Under the pieces are notes generated by a model. That model ran no database searches, had not been told where the DNA came from, and was given only the letters and a program-made list of their open reading frames with translations. 15,000 bases of DNA from Limosilactobacillus reuteri (GTDB taxonomy: Bacteria > Bacillota > Bacilli > Lactobacillales > Lactobacillaceae): the NCBI RefSeq assembly GCF_034259105.1, contig NZ_CP139478.1:700001-715000 (forward strand), read 5' to 3'. A program made the position numbers and the translations under genes. Of this stretch, positions 5,963 to 12,171 are shown in pieces; the stretch's first letter is position 1, and each line of letters begins with the position of its first letter.

Positions 5963-6903
5963 ATGCAACATACATGTACAATGTTTTTAGCAGGAAAGAA
6001 TGCAACGATTGACGGGTCAACTATAGTTTGTCGTGAGGAAGATTATGGTAATGCGTTTGATCCTCAAAAATTTGTATTAGTAAAACCAGAAAGACAGCCA
6101 CGTAAATATCAAAGCAAAACAACTGACTTTAAAATTGATTTACCAGTTCCTAAGCTAAAATATACTTCTACGCCTGATGCTGACGATAAAGATGGAGTTT
6201 TTGGTGCGGGCGGTATCAATGGTCTGAATGTTGCTATGAGTGCGACTAAAACTATTACTACTAATGCCCGGATATTAGCAATAGATCCTTATAACACTTT
6301 ATCTGGAATTGGCGAAGAAGATTTTGTAACATTAGTTCTTCCCTATATTAGGAGTGCGCAAGATGGTGTTAAGAAGCTAGGAAGCTTATTAGAAAAGTAT
6401 GGTACTTATGAGGCTAATGCGATAGCTTTTAGTGATAATAATGAAGTATGGTATATGGAAACAATTGGCGGTCATCATTGGGCAGCTGTTAAAATCCCTG
6501 ATAACGCCTATGTGATTGCTCCTAATCGATTTAACATTACTAATTTTGATTTTGACAGTCCCAACACAATGAGTTCACCAAATTTGAAACAGTGGATTGA
6601 TCAAAATAAGTTGAATCCTAGCGAGAACGAATACAATTTACGACATATTTGTGGAAGTGCAACTGCTACTGATACTGTTTATAACAACCCACGAGCATGG
6701 TATGTTCAGCAGCAATTAGGGACGATAAATGCTAATCCGCAAAGTAATAACCTTCCATTCATCTGTTATGCAAAAGAAAAGCTTACTGTAACTACAATCA
6801 AGAAGTTAATGAGCTCTCATTATCAAGGAACAGCTTTTGATCCGTATCATTTAGAAAGAGATAAAGCACCATTTAGGTCAATTGCATTAAACCGAAATTT
6901 AGA
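5963..6903 (+). pseudogene. C69-family dipeptidase, 5' fragment (disrupted by IS1182)
   Basis: This is the first two thirds of a family C69 dipeptidase (PepD type), a cytoplasmic N-terminal-nucleophile peptidase that cleaves dipeptides. It keeps the expected nucleophile Cys5 in MQHTCTMFLAGKNATIDGSTI and the blocks YMETIGGHHWAAVKIPD and APNRFNI. The sequence is dipeptidase up to ALNRNLE (residue 314) and then enters the IS1182 end, adding only RLGINY before a stop at 6925. The 3' remainder is at 10259-10669. AAAGGAG inside the coiA end serves as ribosome site. Without the C-terminal domain the product is probably inactive or unstable. Confidence 0.92.
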
Positions 6904-6944
6904 GAGGCTGGGAATTAACTATTAAATTCCTTCCTCTGAATATT

Positions 6945-6994
6945 AAAATCCGAACCATAATTTCTGGAAAATCAAAAATTATGGTTCGGATTTT
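6945..6994. terminator. IS1182 left-end hairpin
   Basis: A perfect 19-bp stem (6945-6963 with 6976-6994) with a 12-base loop is flanked by A-rich and T-rich tracts, so it may terminate in both directions. It lies downstream of the transposase frame. Before the ISL3 insertion that frame appears to have run through this hairpin to the end of the element. Confidence 0.7.
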
Positions 6995-7018
6995 TCCTTT
7001 TTCAATTAATTTTGGCTC

Positions 7019-7024
7019 TACAAT
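7019..7024 (+). promoter_or_regulatory. -10 half-promoter at ISL3 left end, copy 2
   Basis: TACAAT starts 5 bases inside the element. The flank at 6996-7001, where a -35 would sit, reads CCTTTT and is not a match. A transcript from it would start about 7031, inside the 5' arm of the hairpin that begins at 7025. Confidence 0.45.
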
Positions 7025-7075
7025 ATCTGGTGTTGATATAGAAATATCACTTTCTATACCAATACTAGATTTTTT
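7025..7075 (+). terminator. Inward-facing terminator hairpin at ISL3 left end, copy 2
   Basis: A 20-bp stem (7025-7044 with 7051-7070; two G-U pairs and one mismatch) with a 6-base loop is followed by TTTTT at 7071-7075. It should stop transcripts that enter the element from the dipeptidase/coiA side before they reach the transposase. On the opposite strand the G-U pairs become C-A mismatches, so it favours the inward direction. Confidence 0.72.
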
Positions 7076-7151
7076 GTTTTTAAACTAAAAAAGAGGCATG
7101 CCCTCTGATACAATGAAATCGCCAAATCACATAGTAAAGAAGGTAACCTCC

Positions 7152-8438
7152 ATGGATAATGATACAAGGACTCTCCTCAATTTAACAGACCCTCATTTAA
7201 ATTTTCCTCATCATTGGCTTAAATATAAATCAATTAAAAACGTTCGGGTGGCACAAATATCCTGTACCCTTTCTTATATCCCGCGTGCTTGTCCAAATTG
7301 TGGCGTTATTAATCGTGGACAAATCTTAAAATATGGTTTTTATCAAGCTAAATACAAATATGGACAATTTAGGGCTCAACCATTAATGTTGCTTGTTAAT
7401 ACTCAACGTTTTCAATGTCCTGACTGCCATACAACATTTAATGCGACTAGTTATCTTTTTGAAAAGCAACGAACAATTAGTCGTGATTTAAGGCGTGAAA
7501 TTATTCTTCGGTTAACGCGAATTCAAACAATTAAAGATATTGCCCATGATTTGTTTATCAGTGAAGCTTCGGTCCAGCGGGTCCTTTTGGACCTCGCTGA
7601 TCAATACAAGCCGAATTTAAACTATCTACCGGAAACACTATGTATTGATGAATTTAAATCAATGCGGAGCGCTAAAGGTAAGATGAGTTTCATCGCTGTT
7701 GATGGTGATCGGAGTTGCTTATTTGAACTCCTTGAAGATCGGCGATTACGTAGTTTATTTAAGCATTATCAACAGTTTACACGTGCTGCCCGTTGCCGGG
7801 TAAAATATCTGGTAATGGATATGAACGCTGCTTATGATCAACTAGTTAAAACCGTTTTTCCTTGTGCTCAAATCATCTATGATCGCTTTCATATTGCCAA
7901 ACACCTTAATGATACGATGAATCATGTGCGAATTCATGTCTTCAATCGTTTGCGAAAAGGTGATTCTGCGGAGCAGAAACAAGCTCGGCGCCTTAAACGT
8001 TATTGGCGGCTATTTCTTCAAGATCGGGAAAATTTAAGTACAAAAGTTTATTACGAAGGACGTTATTTTAATCGCGTTGTTAATTCCATTATGATCTTAG
8101 ACTTAATGTTAGCGTATGACCAAGAGTTAAGAGCCACCTATAATTTTATTCAATCCTTGAAGCGTGCTTACAATCAACGTGATTTTACAACTTTCTTTCA
8201 ATTACTTAAACTCCGGCCAGACAGTGTCAGCCATTATACAATCCACCGTTGTCAAGTTTTAGCGCGCTATAAAGAGGGAATTAAGCGTGGCTTTGAGACG
8301 AAGTTCTCAAATGGTCGAACCGAAGGGATTAATAATCGAATTAAAACTATCAAACGAGTTGCCTGTGGTTATCGTTACTTTACGGCATTTAAAACGCGGA
8401 TTTATTTAATTATTGGCCACCAAATTCAAACTAACTAA
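7152..8438 (+). CDS. ISL3-family transposase, copy 2
   Basis: This 428-residue DDE transposase is nearly identical to copy 1. It carries the CPNC and CPDC zinc-binding pairs, a helix-turn-helix-like region, and acidic residues in CIDEFKS, VMDMNAAY and RTEGINN. I chose ATG 7152 because AAGG lies 8 bases upstream; the in-frame ATG at 7098 has AAGAGG only one base before it. A short inverted repeat AGAGG-CATGC-CCTCT and a lone TACAAT (7109-7114, no -35) precede the gene, so in its integrated state it seems to have only a weak promoter of its own. With intact frame and ends, this copy could be active. Confidence 0.95.
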   Translation: MDNDTRTLLNLTDPHLNFPHHWLKYKSIKNVRVAQISCTLSYIPRACPNCGVINRGQILKYGFYQAKYKYGQFRAQPLMLLVNTQRFQCPDCHTTFNATSYLFEKQRTISRDLRREIILRLTRIQTIKDIAHDLFISEASVQRVLLDLADQYKPNLNYLPETLCIDEFKSMRSAKGKMSFIAVDGDRSCLFELLEDRRLRSLFKHYQQFTRAARCRVKYLVMDMNAAYDQLVKTVFPCAQIIYDRFHIAKHLNDTMNHVRIHVFNRLRKGDSAEQKQARRLKRYWRLFLQDRENLSTKVYYEGRYFNRVVNSIMILDLMLAYDQELRATYNFIQSLKRAYNQRDFTTFFQLLKLRPDSVSHYTIHRCQVLARYKEGIKRGFETKFSNGRTEGINNRIKTIKRVACGYRYFTAFKTRIYLIIGHQIQTN

Positions 8439-8464
8439 AAAGAACCGCCACGAATGACGATTCT
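8437..8464 (-). terminator. Inward-facing terminator hairpin at ISL3 right end, copy 2
   Basis: This is the same 10-bp, TTCG-loop hairpin as in copy 1, read on the minus strand with its T-tract at 8437-8441, directly after the transposase stop. It should stop antisense transcription entering from the IS1182 side. Confidence 0.7.
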
Positions 8465-8510
8465 AACTAGACCAATTTAATTGGCGAAAATTCATATTTG
8501 CGTATCAACA

Positions 8511-10112
8511 CTACTTGACGTAGAGCCTTAATTTTGTCCCTGCTTGAGCTACTAACTTTCCCAATTTTGTTAAATTCATAGCCATTAGTGTAAATCCGGT
8601 GTCATTTTCCACAGCGCGTTGCCCACGTAAATGTGTTCGGCGTACGCCAAAATCCCTCTTCATGTGACCGAAAACGGGTTCAACGTCGTACTTACGTCGA
8701 CGATAAATTGCCTTACCTTCGTCACTTGAGAGGGTTGCTTTAACTTTAGCTTTATAGTAATTCCAAGTTGGATTAACTTGCATATAGCGTTGACGTCCAC
8801 TTGGTGTTTTCGCTAATTGATCTAATTGTACTGATAATTGATGTTTATCTGCCCGATAAAGTTTAAAATCACGTTTAAATCCATATTTATCAATTCTTCG
8901 ACTGTAACGATAAAAACTAAAACGAACTCCTAGATGGTCAATATAATAATCATCTTCGGCATTATATTGCCAGTTTTGTGATTTAGTTGGATCAGTTTTG
9001 TATTCTCGTTTCTGTTCCTTTTGGTAAGTCGTATATGGAATAACAGGCTGTTTTTCAAACTGATCAATAATTGTCGTGTAATTATATTCACTACCATACC
9101 CTGCATCAGCCACGATATGATCAAAGAAATCTAAAGAATGAAATTGAGCAAGAAATGGTACTAATGTTCTAGTATCTGTCGGATTAGAATATAAGGCATA
9201 ATCAAGAACAAATTGATTGTGGGTAGCGATTTGTAAGTTGTATCCAGGTTTCAATTCTCGGTTTTTCATTGGATCTTCTTTCATACACATGAATGTGGCA
9301 TCATGATCTGTTTTTGAAAAGCTATTGCGGCCCTTAAAAATATCTTCTGCTTCTTCATACTTATTAGCACGAGGTATAAAGTCTTCTTTTAATTGTCGAT
9401 GAATCTTTTTTAAGAAACGGCGTCGTCGTTTCTTAACTGAACCACCCTTGATTACTTTAGGTTCTTGAGCTATTTCTTCATTCAATTCACTGATTTTATC
9501 ATCAATATTTTCAGCCATAAGAGCCATTCCATTAGCGGTTTCCACTAGTTCTGGACTCATCGCTTTAACTACCCGTTTTTCGACTAAATCTTCGTAAAGT
9601 TTGATTGTTTTTTCTTTTAATTTTGCATGATATTTTTCAACAGCTCGACGCCAAGTAAATGAATACTTATTGGCATCTGCCTCAAGCTTTGTCCCATCAA
9701 TAAAGAAAGCATCACCTTGAATTAGTCCGTGATCCTTTAATGCCATCGTAAAGTACACAAAAGAACGTTTGATTAAATTATTAGCTTGTTGACTTTGGCG
9801 AAAATTATTAATTGTATGGTAACTATAGGTATGATCACGTGCCAACCAACGCATTGGTAAATTCCCTTCAAGCATCAACTCAATTTTCCGACCAGAATAA
9901 GTTTGACGTGAATAGGCAAATAATAAAATTTTAAGCATAATCGCTGGATGAGAAAGTGGGCGACCGGTAGTCGCTACTTTGTCATCCAATAAAATTTCTT
10001 GTGGAATCGAATCTACAAAAGCATCAATCATACGTACAATATGTCTTGATGGAACATTATAATCATAATTTAGTACGAATTCTGTTTGCCCTGTGATATA
10101 ATTTTGATACAT
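8511..10112 (-). CDS. IS1182-family transposase, C-terminus replaced by ISL3
   Basis: This DDE transposase of IS1182 type is 533 residues long. It begins with the family N-terminal region (RPLSHPAIMLKILLFAYSRQ and the RDHTYSYHTINNFR block). The catalytic residues lie in FFIDGTKLEADANKYSF (Asp139), HIVADAGYGSE (second Asp, about 340) and DVEPVFGHMKRDFGVRRTH (Glu, about 480). AGAGGAG precedes the ATG at normal spacing. The last five codons, RLYVK, and the stop lie inside ISL3. Removing ISL3 and one target copy restores an open frame for 35 more codons, through the terminal hairpin and inverted repeat, ending ...VNSQPL. The catalytic core is intact, so activity may be reduced rather than lost. 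Confidence 0.92.
   Translation of the reverse strand: MYQNYITGQTEFVLNYDYNVPSRHIVRMIDAFVDSIPQEILLDDKVATTGRPLSHPAIMLKILLFAYSRQTYSGRKIELMLEGNLPMRWLARDHTYSYHTINNFRQSQQANNLIKRSFVYFTMALKDHGLIQGDAFFIDGTKLEADANKYSFTWRRAVEKYHAKLKEKTIKLYEDLVEKRVVKAMSPELVETANGMALMAENIDDKISELNEEIAQEPKVIKGGSVKKRRRRFLKKIHRQLKEDFIPRANKYEEAEDIFKGRNSFSKTDHDATFMCMKEDPMKNRELKPGYNLQIATHNQFVLDYALYSNPTDTRTLVPFLAQFHSLDFFDHIVADAGYGSEYNYTTIIDQFEKQPVIPYTTYQKEQKREYKTDPTKSQNWQYNAEDDYYIDHLGVRFSFYRYSRRIDKYGFKRDFKLYRADKHQLSVQLDQLAKTPSGRQRYMQVNPTWNYYKAKVKATLSSDEGKAIYRRRKYDVEPVFGHMKRDFGVRRTHLRGQRAVENDTGFTLMAMNLTKLGKLVAQAGTKLRLYVK
8515..8520 (+). promoter_or_regulatory. Outward -35 half-promoter at ISL3 right end, copy 2
   Basis: TTGACG lies 7 bases inside the right end and points out of the element. 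The sequence 17 bases on reads CCCTGC, so no promoter is formed with the present flank. Confidence 0.45.
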
Positions 10113-10151
10113 GAAAATCGCTCCTCTTTGTTTGTTTTTAGGGGTAATTAC

Positions 10152-10180
10152 ATCATATCAGGAACGATTTCCTGTGTACA
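10152..10180 (-). promoter_or_regulatory. IS1182 transposase promoter with inverted repeat in the spacer
   Basis: On the minus strand TGTACA (10175-10180) and TATGAT (10152-10157) are 17 bases apart, about 40 bases before the transposase ATG. The spacer contains the perfect inverted repeat CAGGAA-ATCG-TTCCTG (10159-10174), which could be an operator. No regulator for it is known to me. Confidence 0.5.
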
Positions 10181-10181
10181 T

Positions 10182-10228
10182 AAAAATCCGTACAATGAAT
10201 CTTTGTAGAATTCATTGTACGGATTTTT
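10182..10228. terminator. IS1182 right-end hairpin
   Basis: A perfect 19-bp stem (10182-10200 with 10210-10228) with a 9-base loop has A-tracts and T-tracts on the two sides. It stands between the element's end and its transposase promoter. It is therefore placed to stop transcription coming from the dipeptidase remnant side, as well as plus-strand transcription leaving the element. Confidence 0.78.
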
Positions 10229-10258
10229 ATTTTCAACTAGGAGTTTTTTCCCGGCCTC

Positions 10259-10669
10259 AATGTTCCGGCAAGTATTGCTGGTGTCCATTGGTTGGCATTT
10301 GGCCCTAATACTTTTAATGCAGTGGTTCCCTTTTATGCAAATATTGACGATACACCAATCCCTTATCGAAACACTAGTACTGAATATTCAATAGACGATA
10401 TGTATTGGCTCACTCATACAATTGCTGCGCTTGGGGACCAAAATTATCGGCAAGCACAGAGTATTGAAGAAAACTTTGAATTACAAGTAATGGCAAAAAC
10501 AATGAATGTTCAAAAGAATACGGATAAGGAAATAGCACAACACCGTGATGTTAGTGCATTTTTAACCACAGTCAATAATCAGATGGCCGAAATTGCGGTA
10601 GCTGAGAGTAAGAAATTGCTGGGGAAGCTAGTTAAACTTGCCTTTTCAAAAGAACGATTGCAATTCTAG
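10259..10669 (+). pseudogene. C69-family dipeptidase, 3' fragment
   Basis: The open frame resumes after the IS1182 end with NVPASIAGVHWLAFGPNTFNA, a conserved block of C69 dipeptidases. It continues through VPFYANIDDTP and DDMYWLTHTIAALG to the natural end KLAFSKERLQF. It is 136 codons long and in frame from a stop at 10238. No start codon or ribosome site of its own is evident, although TTG 10292 is in frame. It is probably not translated, because the hairpin at 10182-10228 and the element separate it from the coiA promoter. Confidence 0.92.
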
Positions 10670-10678
10670 ATCGAAAAT

Positions 10679-10710
10679 AAAAAAGAGGTTGGAATTCCAA
10701 TCTCTTTTTT
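10679..10710. terminator. Bidirectional terminator between dipeptidase remnant and spxH-like gene
   Basis: A 14-bp stem (one G-U pair) around AATT has A6 on one side and T6 on the other, and is placed between two converging genes. It would end plus-strand transcription of the dipeptidase and minus-strand transcription of the spxH-like gene. Confidence 0.88.
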
Positions 10711-10711
10711 A

Positions 10712-11350
10712 TTAATTATTACTTTGTATAATTTGTAGTTTAGGCGGACGGTATTGGTTTACAAATTCATCTAGTGATGTAGGTCGAGCCAATTTTCCGC
10801 TTTTAAATGCGTTTATTAAAGTATTATAGTCAAAATTTGGAATCATTAGGCCGTAATCAGAATCTTCGGTGTTAAGAACGACTGCGGTAGCCGTTTCTGA
10901 TATGCCTAGATCACTTGCGATTTTTTGATCTTGACGGAAAGCCTGCTTGGCAAGTTGACTTTGCCGATCCTCAAAAAACATTTCTAAGTCAAGGTGTGAA
11001 TCATGTGCAATTTTATTAATTAATTCATCGTTGTAATCCAAGCCTTGGTTAATCAGTGCGGATTGTAATTGTAATAGATAATGCCGTCCACGTTTTCGTC
11101 CTTGGAAGAGGGCTGCTTTATAATCTAATATTACTTGGTTAAGGGTTTTTGATACTTGTTGTCTTATAGCAAGATCATGGGGATTAAGATGATAATATTT
11201 AAGTGTGTTATCGATCGTTTTCATATTGAATAGTGGTATAAACTGATAACTAATTTTTGTATTTAAATCACGATCAATTTTTAACACGTCTTTTTCACAC
11301 CGTAAACAGCGCATTCCTAATGGATTCACAAAAAGATGAAGTTCGAGCAT
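10712..11350 (-). CDS. spxH: SpxH/YjbH-like ClpXP adaptor (DsbA/thioredoxin fold)
   Basis: The product has 212 residues and resembles Bacillus YjbH (SpxH), the adaptor that presents Spx to ClpXP. The matching parts are LHLFVNPL near the N-terminus, AALFQGRKRGRHYLLQLQSALI in the middle and the LDLEMFFEDRQSQLAKQAFRQDQKIASDLGI region. In Bacillus the N-terminal motif is PLCPEC; here it reads PLGMRCLRCE. The first cysteine is Gly, and a CLRC pair (C15, C18) lies three residues later. GGAGGGG lies 6 bases upstream of the ATG. It is divergent from relQ and convergent with the dipeptidase. Spx is encoded in the same neighbourhood, which supports the role. The identification rests on remembered similarity. 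Confidence 0.82.
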   Translation of the reverse strand: MLELHLFVNPLGMRCLRCEKDVLKIDRDLNTKISYQFIPLFNMKTIDNTLKYYHLNPHDLAIRQQVSKTLNQVILDYKAALFQGRKRGRHYLLQLQSALINQGLDYNDELINKIAHDSHLDLEMFFEDRQSQLAKQAFRQDQKIASDLGISETATAVVLNTEDSDYGLMIPNFDYNTLINAFKSGKLARPTSLDEFVNQYRPPKLQIIQSNN

Positions 11351-11370
11351 AATTAACCCCTCCGATCATT

Positions 11371-11398
11371 TGTATACTCAAAATCCTAATCCTGTGAA
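11371..11398 (-). promoter_or_regulatory. Promoter of the spxH-like gene
   Basis: On the minus strand TTCACA (11393-11398) and TATACA (11371-11376) are 16 bases apart. The start point would leave a leader of only about 15 bases holding GGAGGGG. Confidence 0.45.
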
Positions 11399-11514
11399 CA
11401 TAATTATTTTTGCAAATATCTAACTATTTGTAAAGAATTTAGTTTTAAGATAATTACAAGAGTTATTATTATAAATGTGCTAAAATATACGGAGATTTAA
11501 CAGGAGGCTGAATT

Positions 11515-12168
11515 ATGATTGAAGATTGGCAGCATTTTTTATTGCCATATCAGCAAGCCGTAAATGAACTAAAAGTCAAATTACGGGGGATGCGAAAGCA
11601 ATTTCAAGACCAAACGCAACATTCTCCGATTGAATTTGTAACTGGACGAGTAAAGCCAGTTGATAGTATTAAAGAAAAAATGATTAGACGACATGTGCAA
11701 GAGGACCGCCTTGAACAAGATATGCAAGATATTGCCGGTTTACGGATCATGTGTCAATTTGTAGAAGACATTTATAAGGTAGTTGACTTATTACGGCAGC
11801 GAAGTGATATGACTATTTTAGAGGAACGAGATTACGTCACCAACGTTAAACCGAGTGGATATCGTTCATATCATATTGTTATTGAATATCCGGTCCAATT
11901 GATTACTGGAGAAAAAAGAATATTAGCTGAAATTCAGGTGCGAACCCTTGCAATGAACTTTTGGGCAACGGTAGAACATTCCTTAAATTATAAATATCAA
12001 GGTGAGTTTCCTGAGGAGCTATCTGCAAGGTTGCAAAGAGCCGCAGAGGCAGCATTTAAGCTTGATAATGAAATGTCAGAGATTCGGGAAGAAATAAAGG
12101 AAGCACAGACATTGTTTTCTAAGCGGAGGTCAACTAATTCTATTAATGAAGATGAGTTAAAGGAGTAA
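11515..12168 (+). CDS. relQ: Small alarmone synthetase RelQ (YjbM)
   Basis: This single-domain (p)ppGpp synthetase transfers pyrophosphate from ATP to GDP or GTP and adjusts growth to stress. The 217 residues match the family length. Visible motifs are RVKPVDSIKEKM (45-56), DIAGLRIMC (72-80), YVTNVKPSGYRSYH (107-120) with the substrate-binding Tyr116, and AEIQVRTLAMNFWATVEHSLNYKY (138-161) with the Mg-binding Glu139. There is no hydrolase, TGS or ACT domain, which separates it from RelA/SpoT. AGGAGG is 7 bases before the ATG. A TAAAAT about 30 bases upstream may be the -10, but no good -35 is seen. It is the first gene of a relQ-nadK-rluD operon, 3 bases ahead of nadK. Confidence 0.96.
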   Translation: MIEDWQHFLLPYQQAVNELKVKLRGMRKQFQDQTQHSPIEFVTGRVKPVDSIKEKMIRRHVQEDRLEQDMQDIAGLRIMCQFVEDIYKVVDLLRQRSDMTILEERDYVTNVKPSGYRSYHIVIEYPVQLITGEKRILAEIQVRTLAMNFWATVEHSLNYKYQGEFPEELSARLQRAAEAAFKLDNEMSEIREEIKEAQTLFSKRRSTNSINEDELKE

Positions 12169-12171
12169 GTT

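Larger units (their letters stand above)
7014..8527 (+). mobile_element. ISL3-family insertion sequence, copy 2 (uninterrupted)
   Basis: This complete 1514-bp element lies on the plus strand, inside the 3' end of the IS1182 element. The GGCTCTAC-type ends are intact and an 8-bp target duplication TTAATTTT flanks it at 7006-7013 and 8528-8535. It is about 99% identical to copy 1, which lies in the opposite orientation. It carries one transposase gene, an inward-facing hairpin at each end, and half-promoters (TACAAT at the left, TTGACG at the right). Confidence 0.97.
6904..10258 (-). mobile_element. IS1182-family insertion sequence, with ISL3 copy 2 inside
   Basis: The outer tips are imperfect inverted repeats GAGGCTGGGAA and GAGGCCGGGAA (14 of the first 17 positions agree), placed where the dipeptidase reading frame is lost and regained. 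Removing ISL3 copy 2 and one 8-bp duplication leaves about 1833 bp, normal for the family. A perfect 19-bp hairpin with the outer sequence AAAATCCG sits just inside each end (6945-6994 and 10182-10228). No target duplication is seen. Compared with intact relatives, several dipeptidase codons appear to be missing at the junction, so the boundaries could be off by a few bases. The transposase is on the minus strand. Confidence 0.88.

Noticed and set aside
174..8527. A composite transposon carrying spx-mecA-coiA between the two ISL3 copies
   Set aside because: Each ISL3 copy has its own complete 8-bp duplication (TTTTTTTA and TTAATTTT), so they inserted separately, and the enclosed genes are core genes in their usual order.
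8515..8552. Hybrid promoters made by the outward TTGACG of ISL3, or TTGACA of IS30, with the present flanks
   Set aside because: At 16-18 bases the flanks read CCCTGC (ISL3 copy 2), CCCTAC (copy 1) and AGGCAT (IS30), none close to a -10.
6904..10258. A joined-end promoter for IS1182 like those of ISL3 and IS30
   Set aside because: I found no -35-like hexamer pointing outward at the left end; the element has its own internal promoter at 10152-10180.
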